A stretch of 48,457 nucleotides of DNA. It comes from Arthrobacter cavernae (lineage in GTDB: Bacteria > Actinomycetota > Actinomycetes > Actinomycetales > Micrococcaceae). The position numbers and the translations under genes are program-made. The DNA lies in assembly GCF_017368795.1 (NCBI RefSeq), contig NZ_JAFNLL010000033.1, positions 1-48,457 on the forward strand, given 5' to 3'. The notes under the pieces were generated by a model. That model made no database searches, was not told the DNA's origin, and was given only the letters and a program-made list of their open reading frames with translations. How positions within the stretch are numbered: position 1 is the first letter of the stretch; the number at the start of each line of letters is the position of its first letter. This document shows, piece by piece, positions 1 to 7,703 of the stretch.

Positions 1-822
1 TTCCAGGACCGTGGGGGCGAGTCCGTCGCTGCCGCGCAGCAGCAGACCGAGGATCAGCGCGGACATGTAGGAGTCCCCGGCGCCGATGGTGTCCGCCACC
101 ACCGAGGGGATGGCCGGGACGTTGAGCTGCATGCCCGGCGTGGCCATGAGCGAGCCTTCCGAGCCGCGGGTCACCACGGCCAGGTCCGCGCCGAGGCTGA
201 GGATGTGCTTGGCCGTGTCCTCAAGGTCCTTGCTGGGGTACAGCCAGCGGGCGTCGTCGTCGCTCATCTTCACGACGTCGGTGAGCGGCACGAGCTCCTC
301 GAAGATCGTCAAGGCCTCGTGGTGGCTACCGAGGAGATCCGTGCGGATGTTGGGGTCGTAGGTGACCATGCATCCGCCCTGCGCCTGCTCCAGCAGGCTC
401 TTGACCACGCCGGCGCCCGGGGCCAGGAACGTGGCGATCGAGCCAGTGTGGAGCACCTTGGGGGCGTACGGCAGAGTGACCGGCGGCAGGTCCCATTCGA
501 TCTCGAAGGTGTACTCGGCCGAACCGTCCGCGGCGATGTCCGCCGTCGCCGTCGCCGTCCGGGCCAGCGACTGCGAGCCGGGCAGCAGCACCACGCCGGC
601 GTTTTCCAGGTGGGCGGCGATCGCCTCACCGCGGGCGTCGCGCCCGACGGCGGTGAGCAGCCCGGCCTTGACGTCCAGGCGGCCGAGCCCATATGCCACG
701 TTGGCCGGCGAGCCGCCGGGGTATTCCCGCTGGCCTTCGGGGCTGTGCACGATGTCGATCAGTGCCTCGCCCACCACGACGACGTCGAGGGTTTCGGGCG
801 CGGAGCTTGGGGTGGCGGTCAT
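1..822 (-). CDS. PfkB-family carbohydrate kinase, C-terminus cut by window edge
   Basis: ATP-dependent sugar kinase of the ribokinase/PfkB superfamily, probably a fructokinase or other hexose/keto-sugar kinase. The frame is open for 274 codons from the ATG at 822 to base 1. The N-terminus reads VVVGEALIDIV followed by the sugar-binding PGGSPANVAYGLGRL signature. Near the other end is TIGAGDSYMSALILG with the catalytic-base GAGD at residues 247-250. Family members are about 300-320 residues, so about 30-40 residues are missing beyond the window. Its ATG overlaps the stop of the upstream lacI-type gene as ATGA (819-822), so the two are translationally coupled and the regulator probably responds to the sugar this kinase uses. 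The substrate cannot be decided from sequence. Confidence 0.9.
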   Translation of the reverse strand, partial: MTATPSSAPETLDVVVVGEALIDIVHSPEGQREYPGGSPANVAYGLGRLDVKAGLLTAVGRDARGEAIAAHLENAGVVLLPGSQSLARTATATADIAADGSAEYTFEIEWDLPPVTLPYAPKVLHTGSIATFLAPGAGVVKSLLEQAQGGCMVTYDPNIRTDLLGSHHEALTIFEELVPLTDVVKMSDDDARWLYPSKDLEDTAKHILSLGADLAVVTRGSEGSLMATPGMQLNVPAIPSVVADTIGAGDSYMSALILGLLLRGSDGLAPTVLE

Positions 823-1898
823 GCGGTTCCTGTTCGTTGGTTGGGGAGGTGCGCTGGCGGGCCTACCGAATCGCGTTCGATCAGCGGGCATTCCAGAAGT
901 TCGGTGCGGCCGGTGGCCTCCGCGCCGTCGAGGATCAGCTCAACGGCCCGGCGCCCCATCTCGAGGAGGGGCAGTTCCAGGGTGGTCAGGCCCGGCCGCA
1001 GGTGCGGCGCGAGGGACTCCTGGTTGTCGAAACCCACCACGGAGACGTCGCCGGGGATGCGCAGGCCCAGCGTGGCGAGCGCCTGGTAGGCGCCCCAGGC
1101 CGTGCGGTCGTTGCCGCAGAAAATGGCCGTGGGCGGGGTGGGACCGGCCATGAGTTCCAGGGTGTTGCGGTAGCCGCCGTCCTCGTGCCCGTCGCCGGTT
1201 TTGTAGTGCGTGGGCAGGGCGGGCAGCCCGGCCTCCTCGAGCGCGCGGCGGTACCCCGCAAGGCGCCCGACGACGGCGGGCAGCGCATCCTCGACGCGTC
1301 CGATGTTGATGAAGGCGATCCGGTGGTGGCCGGCGTCGATCAGCGTCCGGGTGGCGGTGTAGCCGCCCAGCTCCTCCGAGGGGGCGATGCTGGGGAAGCG
1401 GCCGGCGCGGTCCTGCGAGTTGAGCACGACGGCGGGAACCTCGCCCAGGACGGGCGGCACGTCCACGATGCGGTGGAACATGGATGCGTAGACCACCCCG
1501 GCCACCTTGTAGGAAAGCATGGCTTCCAGGGATGCGGCTTCGAGTTCCTGGTCGCCGGCGGTGTTCACGGTGAGCAGCAGCAGGCCGGCTTCCCAGGCCC
1601 GGGCCTGGGCGCCCTCGATGATCTTCCCGGCAAACGGTGCGGTGGCCACGGAGTCGCCGACGAAGCCGATCATCCCGGCCACGCCGTCGCGCAGGACCTT
1701 GGCGTGGGCGTTGGTCCGGTACCCCAGCATGGTTGCGGCTTGGTGCACGCGCTGGCGGGTTTCCTCCGAGAATCTGGCCCCGCCGGCGTCGTTGAGGACC
1801 AGCGAGACCGTGGCCTGCGAGACTCCGGCAGCGGCCGCGACGTCGTGCATCGTGGGGCCGGACCTGAAGCCTGGGCGGGTCATCGCGGAGCCTGTCAT
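819..1898 (-). CDS. LacI-family transcriptional regulator
   Basis: Sugar-responsive repressor of 359 residues. The N-terminal helix-turn-helix is at residues 17-36 (MHDVAAAAGVSQATVSLVLN), followed by the hinge region and a periplasmic-binding-protein-like effector domain (IGFVGDSVATAPFAGKIIEG; later AIFCGNDRTAWGAYQALATL and DVSVVGFDNQE, typical of LacI C-terminal domains). It is the first gene of a pair with the PfkB kinase and overlaps it by 4 bp. The start is uncertain: ATGs at residues 1, 6 and 17 are all possible and none has a strong ribosome binding site. A palindrome 32 bp upstream (1931-1944) is a candidate operator, suggesting autoregulation. Confidence 0.93.
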   Translation of the reverse strand: MTGSAMTRPGFRSGPTMHDVAAAAGVSQATVSLVLNDAGGARFSEETRQRVHQAATMLGYRTNAHAKVLRDGVAGMIGFVGDSVATAPFAGKIIEGAQARAWEAGLLLLTVNTAGDQELEAASLEAMLSYKVAGVVYASMFHRIVDVPPVLGEVPAVVLNSQDRAGRFPSIAPSEELGGYTATRTLIDAGHHRIAFINIGRVEDALPAVVGRLAGYRRALEEAGLPALPTHYKTGDGHEDGGYRNTLELMAGPTPPTAIFCGNDRTAWGAYQALATLGLRIPGDVSVVGFDNQESLAPHLRPGLTTLELPLLEMGRRAVELILDGAEATGRTELLECPLIERDSVGPPAHLPNQRTGTA

Positions 1899-1930
1899 TG
1901 GGAGCGTCGGGAGGGTGGGACGTTGCGTGG

Positions 1931-1944
1931 GTTATGCGTATAAC
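1931..1944. promoter_or_regulatory. Candidate LacI operator (GTTATGCGTATAAC)
   Basis: Near-perfect 14-bp palindrome with a central CG, 32 bp upstream of the LacI start. Only one base pair breaks the symmetry. Odd-even palindromes centred on CG are typical of LacI/GalR operators. Inferred to be the autoregulatory site of the kinase operon. Confidence 0.5.
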
Positions 1945-1948
1945 TTAG

Positions 1949-1973
1949 CCCCGGAAAACTGTATCTTCCGGGG
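1949..1973. repeat. 8-bp inverted repeat (CCCCGGAA / TTCCGGGG)
   Basis: Perfect 8-bp arms at 1949-1956 and 1966-1973 around a 9-nt loop. There is no T-tract, so it is more likely a protein-binding site or a weak hairpin than an intrinsic terminator. Its right arm is the beginning of a 24-bp sequence repeated at 21681. Confidence 0.45.
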
Positions 1974-1989
1974 TGGGCGGCGTCAATGG
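1966..1989 (+). repeat. Left copy of imperfect 24-bp direct repeat
   Basis: Matches 21681-21704 at 22 of 24 positions; the shared core is GGCGGCGTCAATGG. It ends 4 bp before the Tn7-like left end at 1994. The other copy lies in the metallopeptidase promoter. The two copies bracket the accessory region in the same orientation. Confidence 0.6.
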
Positions 1990-1993
1990 ATGT

Positions 1994-2103
1994 TGTCCCG
2001 TCTCAACTAAAGTGACGCAATCTCAACAGTTGGAGCATTAACCTGATTTGTCTCAAGTTAGTTGGAGCATTGGCCCGGCGCGCCTCACCTTAGTTGACGC
2101 ATT
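1994..2103 (+). mobile_element. Left end of Tn7-like element with four transposase-binding repeats
   Basis: Begins TGTCCCGTCTCAACTAAAGT and contains four direct copies of a ~22-bp unit with approximate consensus GTCTCAACTTAGTTGACGCA. They lie at 2000-2021, 2020-2039 (2 bp shorter), 2050-2071 and 2082-2103. Pairwise identity among the 22-bp copies is about 70-77%. Spaced repeats of this kind at one end are the hallmark of TnsB-type binding sites in Tn7-like ends, and the TnsA-like gene starts 31 bp after the last copy. The first 12 bases are identical to the inverted sequence ending at 3746. The 5 bp outside (GATGT) do not match those outside 3746 and match 4 of 5 outside 20898. Confidence 0.72.
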
Positions 2104-2133
2104 TTGCCGGGCGACGCTACTACGGTAAGTGCC

Positions 2134-2736
2134 ATGGGACGCTCGATGACGGCGTCCGACATTCTTGCCGGGCAGCACGATCTTGCAGGCACCCTGACGT
2201 TCAGGGAGCGATTCAACAGCGCCCCAACTACCGCATATCTGGCGGATTGCTGGATGGTGCCGTTTCAACATGCCCAACCCATCCGTTTGCAGGCAGCGTT
2301 CAAGGGGCAACGCAACGTTGCCGGCCTGTGGTGGTGCGCGACAAACCAGCGCCATGTCGGGTTCGAATCCTGGTGCGAACGCGATCAGCTGATGTCCCTG
2401 GACTTTGACCCGAACGTCATCGTTATCTCATCCCAGCCCTTCCGGATCACTTTGCCGCCGTCGCTCCCCCAGCATTCCCACGTCCCGGATTACTTCATCC
2501 GCCGCGGCGACGGGTCCGCCGTTGTGCTCGACGTCCGGCCGGACGCCCGGGTGAAACCAGCCGACGAGGACGTTTTCCAGGCAACCAAGGACCTCTGCGC
2601 CAGCATCAGCTGGCGTTATCAGCGACTCGGAGCACTGCCTCCTGTCTTGTGGGCGAATCTGCGGTGGCTCGCCGGCTACCGGCATCCACGGTGTTCGCGC
2701 GAACCCATAGCGACAATCCTTCATCGTCCTAGCTAG
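2134..2736 (+). pseudogene. TnsA-like transposase endonuclease subunit, 3'-truncated
   Basis: Resembles the actinobacterial TnsA-like endonuclease, which cuts the 5' strands in heteromeric Tn7-type transposition. The 200-residue product has the PD-(D/E)xK-type core: FESWCERD (E78/E82), HVPDYFIRR (D119) and VVLDVRP (D133-x-R135, where E. coli TnsA has Q-x-K). The characteristic LRWLAGYRHPRC follows. Homologues I know continue for a few dozen residues after this motif; here only 16 follow, ending TILHRPS, so the C-terminus seems to be lost. No TnsB, TnsC or TniQ gene lies in the window, so the element cannot move by itself. I chose the ATG at 2134; 2104 and 2146 are alternatives. Confidence 0.7.
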
Positions 2737-2746
2737 CGGAACATCC

Positions 2747-3445
2747 TCAAATCATCTTGCCCTGCGTCTGAGCGATCTTTTGGGCGAAGTCGTTCAGCGC
2801 CGCAGCTACAGCGTCTGGATTGCTCAAGGTGGCGTAATGACCCCCTGGGATTTCCAGCGGTTCGACGCCAAGTCGCTGATGTACTTGGCGTCTCATGAAT
2901 GACGCTGGAAAGAACCGGTCGTCACGGCACAATATTGCTCCGGTGGGGACGGCCGGATGCCGCTGACCAGGCCAGGGCCGTGCCATCCATGCACCTTGCT
3001 GGTCACGCTCTTTGTCACGTGCCTGGTGTACCAACTCTTCAGGAACTTCGTTGAAAAACGCCGCCTGGGGGTCCGGATCTATAGTCTCGCGATTATGACC
3101 TGTGTTGGTCCACCAATCGCCGAATGTCTCGCCCGGTAGTGGGATCATTCCTGCGAGATATACGAGTCCGTCCGATTGGAGCTCGTCGCAAACCAAGGGC
3201 GCCGTAAAGCCTCCTAGCGAGTGGCCGACGACGATGGTGTGCTGAGCCTCGCCCACCGCTGCAGTTACTGCATGGGTGTAGTCCTCAAGCCCGGCATTGT
3301 CGTCTTCGATGGGCAAGTCGACCGCGATGACGTCATGCCCCGATGCCTCAAGCAGTGGTTTGACCAGATGCCAGTCCCATGCGGTGGAACCGCCGCCATG
3401 AATAAGTACGAAAACCGCCAAGATCCCACCCCAGTTCCAAGACAT
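2747..3445 (-). CDS. Alpha/beta hydrolase (esterase-like)
   Basis: Soluble alpha/beta-hydrolase of about 232 residues, of the group beginning VFVLIHGGGSTAWDWHLVKP. The oxyanion HGGG is near the start, the nucleophile elbow is GHSLGG (Ser at about residue 94), and the catalytic His is in IPGGHYATLSNPDAVA near the C-terminus. Relatives usually start about eight residues later. A TTG at 3421 preceded by GGTGGGATC may therefore be the true start; the ATG at 3445 has no clear ribosome binding site. It lies inside the mini Tn7-like unit (1994-3746), pointing back at tnsA with a 10-bp gap, so it looks like cargo. The substrate is unknown. Confidence 0.82.
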   Translation of the reverse strand: MSWNWGGILAVFVLIHGGGSTAWDWHLVKPLLEASGHDVIAVDLPIEDDNAGLEDYTHAVTAAVGEAQHTIVVGHSLGGFTAPLVCDELQSDGLVYLAGMIPLPGETFGDWWTNTGHNRETIDPDPQAAFFNEVPEELVHQARDKERDQQGAWMARPWPGQRHPAVPTGAILCRDDRFFPASFMRRQVHQRLGVEPLEIPGGHYATLSNPDAVAAALNDFAQKIAQTQGKMI

Positions 3446-4233
3446 ATACGAACACGTCCACCATAGCCAACAGCACCCCCGGCTCGGGTCGTCGCGTTAA
3501 AGGGCATAGGCCCGAACAACCTACGAGTGCTTGGACTTGCTGCCCTCTTGAGTGATGCTGCGCCACGAAGCGTCCAAGTTCCTTGGATGTGGAATGCACA
3601 TTTCAGCGGGCTTTTAGGAAGCACCGCAGTCCCCTAATCGGCGCCACCCGTACCGTTTGCGCCGAGATGTTCAGGGGCTGCCCTGCATCAACGGCGGGAT
3701 TCGACGGTTTGGGGGCAATGTGGTTCAACTTAGGTGAGACGGGACATCACCCCACTGGGCAAAGCTCGCCCACTCACGCAAGCCGGACCTCTTCCTTGAA
3801 CGGATCAGAGATGACGTCGCCGCACCGGGCATTTTCCGCAGGCGGTTCTTATGGGAATCGGCTGGTCGTGGAAACACAGCGATAGCGACCCGGCATCCTT
3901 CGACGGCACGTGTCCGTTGATGGACCGGCTTATGCGACGCCCTGTGAGCAGAAACCGATGACTTTTGGGTTAGTACGGTCAAGCTTTCGTTTCAGCATTG
4001 TCGCCTACGGCGGCGACCGGTCAGACGGCTCTGGGTGATCGTCCGGCGAAAGGTTGCGACGTGGGGTCCTGCACGAGCTTCATCGACACGAGCTCGGTGA
4101 ATCCGGCGCGTCGGGCGAAGCACCCGTATGGGCTCGACCATGTAGTGCCCGTTGGAAGATAGTGCTTGCAATCTACTGCCGCAAGGTAATACCGTCTCGA
4201 CAAGCGGTTGCAAACCACAATCGGAGGGGCTTC
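3446..4233. other. Gene-poor stretch containing the transposon right end
   Basis: No intact gene recognised. A plus-strand frame is open from the right-end boundary (3744) to a TGA near 3918 and encodes PHWAKLAHSRKPDLFLERI, then a basic tail. It has no start codon of its own and may be the 3' part of a gene interrupted by the insertion; I cannot name the family. A minus-strand frame at 4021-4218 (FARRAGFTELVSMKLVQDP) also looks protein-like but is unidentified. Base composition here is more AT-rich and irregular than in the flanking core genes, as expected of decayed mobile DNA. Confidence 0.4.
3721..3746 (-). mobile_element. Right end of Tn7-like element
   Basis: On the minus strand it reads TGTCCCGTCTCACCTAAGTT, inverted relative to the left end at 1994 and identical to it over the first 12 bases. 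It matches the end at 20873-20898 at 22 of 26 positions. Together with the left end it delimits a 1.75-kb unit holding the truncated tnsA and a hydrolase. Only one repeat copy is evident here, against four at the left end. No target-site duplication is visible for the 1994-3746 pair. Confidence 0.65.
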
Positions 4234-4755
4234 GTGCTGAAGGAAGTCGCTGAGGGCGTTCTAGCCGGAGTACGCCGAGGAGATCCCGATGGATCTGCTC
4301 GGTCTCATTACAGGTCTGCCCGCCGAAGCTGCGCAGATTCCTTGGGATGGTCCCAAAGTCCGCATCATCGAGCATCAGGCCCAGGCCACGCGGCGCTGTT
4401 GATCGAGGAGCGCGGCGTCCTCGTCGCCGGCGACATGCTTTCTGACATCCTGATGCCGTTCCTCGATCTAGAGGCCGCGAATCCGATCGAAGACTACCTC
4501 GCCGCGCTGCGGCTGTTCGAGAGCGTGGCCGACGACGTTAATGCCGTCATCCCCGGTCACGGCTCAGTCGGCGGAGCTGAGCAGCTACGAGCACGAATCG
4601 AACAGGATCGCGCGTACGTGCAGGACCTGCGCGACGGCGGTGTTCACGACGACCCGCGGGTCGGTCCATCGGCCACGTTGGATTGGCTCCCTGACGTGCA
4701 TGAATGGCAACTACAGCAGCTCGCTCAGAAGAAGCGCGACGGAACGCCCGGCTAG
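4234..4755 (+). pseudogene. MBL-fold metallo-hydrolase, internal deletion and frameshift
   Basis: Remnant of a metallo-beta-lactamase-fold hydrolase. A good ribosome binding site (GGAGGGG) precedes a GTG start encoding VLKEVAEGVLAGV, the usual N-terminus. The sequence then jumps to EEIPMDLLGLITGLPAEAAQ in another frame, so roughly 100 codons including the zinc-binding HxHxDH motif are deleted. Near 4378-4388 a second shift returns to the first frame, giving GHAALLIEERGVLVAGDMLS and the late VIPGHGSVGG motif through to the normal end. Without the HxHxDH motif and with two frame breaks it cannot encode an active enzyme. It lies between the transposon relic and the MFS gene. Confidence 0.75.
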
Positions 4756-4776
4756 CGATCGCATACCGGGCACTGC

Positions 4777-4815
4777 GGGCTGTCCTGTACAAGGTTCCCT
4801 TTACGGGACAGTCCC
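4777..4815. terminator. Stem-loop between convergent genes
   Basis: Imperfect hairpin: GGGCTGTCCTGTA pairs with TACGGGACAGTCCC with one bulge around a short loop. It lies between the MBL pseudogene (plus) and the MFS gene (minus). There is no long T-tract, so termination is inferred from position. Confidence 0.4.
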
Positions 4816-4863
4816 TGCCTCCATCTGTTGCAAGGTGCTGCAGTGGCAGGCACTGCTTGTTGC

Positions 4864-6123
4864 TTATGTGGGGAATGCCGTGCGGCGTCCGGCAACGGCG
4901 ATGAAGAGCGCGACGGCGGCGAGTCCGGCCATCACGACCGGCAGGACCAGTCCGTCGAAGTTGCTGATCACCACCGCGCCGGCCACACCGGCAGCGAAGA
5001 TTGCCAGGTTGAACGCAACGCCGAGCATCGAGTTGGCGACGTCGGCGTTTTCGCCGCTTGCCGCACCGATGGCCGTTTGCAGCTGGGCTGCCACGCCGCC
5101 GAACGCCATGCCCCACAGCACGATCGCGGCAATCACCGCCACCACCGATGCGTGCCCAACGATGAAGACCATGCCGGCCGCGATGAAGGACCCGATGCTC
5201 AGCAGGACCAGGCGTCGAAGGCCCTTGTCGATCACTGCACCCGTGATCGCGATTCCGGCAATGGCCGCGGCTCCGAACGCCACGAGTGCGACGTCGACCG
5301 AGAGCTGAAGGCTTGCCGTGCGGAGGTAGGAGCCGATGTAGGTGTAGAGGATGTTGTGCCCGAGCATCCAGCCGACGATGACGGCGAGGACAACCGCGAC
5401 GCCCGGGATGGCGAAGACCCGTACGAGAGGCACGCGTGTCGCGGCCCGTTGGCCGGGCGCATCCGGGACCAGGAAGACCGCCAGCAGCACGGTGACGACG
5501 GTGAGGATGGAGAGCACGCCGAAGGACCATCGCCAGTCGAAGGTTGTGCCCAGCCATGAGCCAAAGGGGGTCCCCACCGCCAGTCCGAGCGGGGTGCCAA
5601 GGGACGCGACGGACAAGGCGCGGCCTGCGTGTTCCGGGGCGGTGATGCGGCGGGCGTAGCCGGCGAGCATGCCCCAGAGCAGGCCGGAGAATGCGCCGGC
5701 AAGGAGCCGCGCTCCCAGGGAAAGCACGATGTCCGTGGAGAACGCGGTGATGAGGTTTGCGGCCAGGAAGCCCAGTATCCCGACAAGGAAAACGGGTTTC
5801 CGGCGCATGCCCCGCGTCATCGCGATGGCGGGCATTGCAGCAATGACAGTGCCCAGGGCGTAGGCGCTGACGAACTGCCCCGCAGTTCCCTCGGTGATGT
5901 TCAGCCCGGCACCGATCTGTGGCAACAGGCCGGCAGGCATGGTTTCGGTCGCGATCAACAGGAACCCCATCAGCGCCATGATCAGCAGGGCCGCCCACGG
6001 GAAGCGCCCGGCCGGGGCCGGGGAATCACGTTCCCGGCTGTCCTCATAGGTACCGAGGTTTTCGTGGGGCAGGCCGGCCACAGGCGCGTTGCCGGCGTCA
6101 TCCTGGAGGGTTGCGCGAGTCAA
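4864..6123 (-). CDS. MFS transporter, DHA1 (drug:H+ antiporter) family
   Basis: Integral membrane efflux protein of about 419 residues with 12 predicted membrane segments, beginning PWAALLIMALMGFLLIATET. The motif between helices 2 and 3 (AIAMTRGMRRKPVFLVG) and the helix-5 motif (GTPLGLAVGTPFGSWLG) are typical of the AraJ/Cml-like DHA1 group. A longer reading to 6267 would overlap the cyclophilin-like gene. The TTG at 6123 with GGAA about 9 bases upstream (start LTRATLQDD) is preferred and leaves a 40-bp gap. It is probably co-transcribed with the cyclophilin-like gene under the motif at 6655. The exported compound is unknown. Confidence 0.85.
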   Translation of the reverse strand: MTRATLQDDAGNAPVAGLPHENLGTYEDSRERDSPAPAGRFPWAALLIMALMGFLLIATETMPAGLLPQIGAGLNITEGTAGQFVSAYALGTVIAAMPAIAMTRGMRRKPVFLVGILGFLAANLITAFSTDIVLSLGARLLAGAFSGLLWGMLAGYARRITAPEHAGRALSVASLGTPLGLAVGTPFGSWLGTTFDWRWSFGVLSILTVVTVLLAVFLVPDAPGQRAATRVPLVRVFAIPGVAVVLAVIVGWMLGHNILYTYIGSYLRTASLQLSVDVALVAFGAAAIAGIAITGAVIDKGLRRLVLLSIGSFIAAGMVFIVGHASVVAVIAAIVLWGMAFGGVAAQLQTAIGAASGENADVANSMLGVAFNLAIFAAGVAGAVVISNFDGLVLPVVMAGLAAVALFIAVAGRRTAFPT

Positions 6124-6163
6124 AATGGTTCCATTCTTTGGGGGAAGTCTTGCGGGTAGTTGC

Positions 6164-6584
6164 TCAAGCGCCGAGGCTGAGCGTGGCCGTGAAACGGCCG
6201 CTGCGGTCCCGGATCGCCGCGAGGTCATCGAAGGTTCCGATCCGTACGATCCCCCTGAAGTACCCAACGTGCTCGTAGTAGAGGACCAGGGCCTGGCCGG
6301 GCGCGTAGTAGCCGATCGTCAGTGGGTCAGCGTCATCGCCGGCGGGAACGCCGTCGAGCGAAAGGGGATCCGGGAGCTCTGCGAGCTTTTCCTGCCCGCC
6401 GTAGTCGCTGAAGGAAAGCGTCAAGGGTAGCTGGTCGATCAGCGAGCGCGCAGTCGCATTCTCAGAAAGAGTTCCGGTCACGGTTGTGCCGTCGATCCGG
6501 ATGGAGATGGGAGTGCTTGTCGCCTCGGCGGTGGCCGGGTTGTCTTCGCCGATGATCGCGGCCAGGGTCAGCTTCTTTGGTCAC
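6164..6584 (-). pseudogene. Cyclophilin-like fold protein, N-terminal frameshift
   Basis: Small beta-barrel of the cyclophilin-like family: TGTLSENATARSLIDQLPLT and LSFSDYGGQEKLAELPDPL, then YYAPGQALVLYYEHVGYFRG and VRIGTF. It is a paralogue of the lipoprotein at 11847. The intact part starts at a GTG (6481) with no ribosome binding site, yet the same frame continues upstream as TPISIRIDGTTV, which fits the first strand. That frame hits a stop beside a GTG at 6584. The bases GTGACCAAAGAAGCTG would read V-T-K-K-L if one A were absent, so I infer a one-base insertion near 6578. Either the gene is broken or translation starts at 6481 giving 105 residues. A cytoplasmic location is likely because no signal peptide is seen. 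Confidence 0.6.
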
Positions 6585-6654
6585 ATGGGAGAGAATCCCC
6601 TTCCTGTCAGGCAAAGTTCGGTCCATTCCAGCAAAACAGCTGCCGACGGCGAGG

Positions 6655-6692
6655 GGGAGCCTCGGTTGTTACGGGTACTGGGAGGGACCCTC
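6655..6692 (+). promoter_or_regulatory. MmyB-type regulon motif, copy A
   Basis: One of five copies of a 37-38 bp motif. It opens GGGAGCCTCGG, has TTG at position 12, GGGTAC at 19-24 and closes GGGACCCTC. It lies 70 bp upstream of the presumed original start of the cyclophilin-like gene, which is read from the opposite strand, as for copies C and E. Confidence 0.65.
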
Positions 6693-6726
6693 ACACGAGG
6701 GAAGCCTCCCAGTCGGGGCCCGTCTG

Positions 6727-6936
6727 TTACGCGTGCTTCCCGTTTCTTGGGGTGATCTCCACGGTCGCCTCCCGTGGTCCCGAGACAACCATGGGCGGCA
6801 GGTAGGGGCTGCCGGCATACTTCTCGCGGTAGGCCGCATCGATCTGCTCGTTGAGCGCCGGATCGCCGGGAGCAAACTCCACTTCGTGGGTCTCCCCCGC
6901 GGCGATCCGCTCGATCGCCTGGGCCCAGGTGCTCAT
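6727..6936 (-). CDS. DUF2255-like small protein, N-terminally short
   Basis: A 69-residue protein resembling the C-terminal half of DUF2255 proteins: W at residue 4, then VEFAPGDPALNEQIDAAYREKY, SPYLPPMV and ATVEITPRN. Full-length members are about 120 residues and begin with a strand-rich half that is absent here. The function of the family is unknown. Its ATG overlaps the stop of the SDR gene as ATGA (6933-6936), so it is translationally coupled to it and there is no room for the missing N-terminus. It may be a functional half-protein or a deletion product. Confidence 0.6.
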   Translation of the reverse strand: MSTWAQAIERIAAGETHEVEFAPGDPALNEQIDAAYREKYAGSPYLPPMVVSGPREATVEITPRNGKHA

Positions 6937-7676
6937 TGCTGTTCTCCTTCGATCGTGTTTCCGGTGTAGTCGGCCAAGGAGCCGAGGAGCGCCGCCTGGA
7001 AATGCCGGTCATGCACCACAGGATGCGGTGCCTGGGTTCTCTGGTGGTGCCAGTACTGCCCGCTCCGGAGCGCTTCCGGGCTGTCGCTTACAGCGAGCCA
7101 GGCTTGCGTGACGTGACCCAGGCGGAGATCATCGCTGGCGCCGGGTCCGCCCATCCGGGTCGGCACCCAGCCGGGATCAACCGCGTGTGCGGACACCTCC
7201 GTCCACAACCTCGCCACGGCGGCAGCGAGCGCGGTCACAAAGAGCTTGCTGTCCGAATACGAACGGGAATCCCGCGCACCGCTCCAGTCCACGCCGTCGA
7301 GATCCGCATGGCCGCCGCGGTGCATGCTGCTGCTGAGGTAGAGCAGCCGGTCCGGGCGTTCCATTTCCGCGGTAAGCACGAAAGGAGCCACCACGTTCAC
7401 CGGCAGCAGTGACGGCCCGCCAATGACTCCCGCGTTGTGGATCACGGCATCGAAGCGGCCCAGCGCGTTCACCTGCCCGGCCATGTCGCGCACCTCGTCG
7501 AGCCGGGCGAGATCGCCCACCACGGACTGCGCGCCGCGGTCGAGGAGGTCCTGGACGGCTGCCAGCCGCTCCGGAGTGCGGGCGTGCACGACGACGGCAT
7601 GGCCGCCGTCGAGCAGCGCTTCGGCCGCCGCGCGGCCGAGTCCGTCGCTGGAACCGGTGACGAGGATACGGGACAC
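6933..7676 (-). CDS. SDR-family oxidoreductase without export signal
   Basis: NAD(P)-dependent short-chain dehydrogenase of 247 residues. The cofactor glycine motif is TGSSDGLG (residues 7-14), HNAG at 80-83 replaces NNAG, LYLSSS carries the catalytic Ser at about 125, and the Y140-S-D-S-K144 catalytic pair is present. It begins directly at the Rossmann strand (MSRILVTG), so it is cytoplasmic. It is homologous to the lipoprotein SDR at 12408 over its whole length (DPGWVPTRMG versus APGWVPTVMG; HVTQAWLAVS versus YMTQVWLAEG). It sits in an operon: Bcr/CflA pump, atypical SDR, this SDR, DUF2255-like gene. The substrate is unknown. Confidence 0.9.
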   Translation of the reverse strand: MSRILVTGSSDGLGRAAAEALLDGGHAVVVHARTPERLAAVQDLLDRGAQSVVGDLARLDEVRDMAGQVNALGRFDAVIHNAGVIGGPSLLPVNVVAPFVLTAEMERPDRLLYLSSSMHRGGHADLDGVDWSGARDSRSYSDSKLFVTALAAAVARLWTEVSAHAVDPGWVPTRMGGPGASDDLRLGHVTQAWLAVSDSPEALRSGQYWHHQRTQAPHPVVHDRHFQAALLGSLADYTGNTIEGEQQ

Positions 7677-7703
7677 GTTTCTCCTTAGTGTGGCTTTGGA
7701 ACC

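Noticed and set aside
1994..2103. CRISPR array
   Set aside because: The four repeats are not separated by unique spacers of constant length, differ in sequence and lie beside a TnsA gene; transposon-end binding sites explain them better.
3265..3624. Minus-strand ORF overlapping the hydrolase start
   Set aside because: Out of frame with the hydrolase, Arg/Pro-rich and without domain features.
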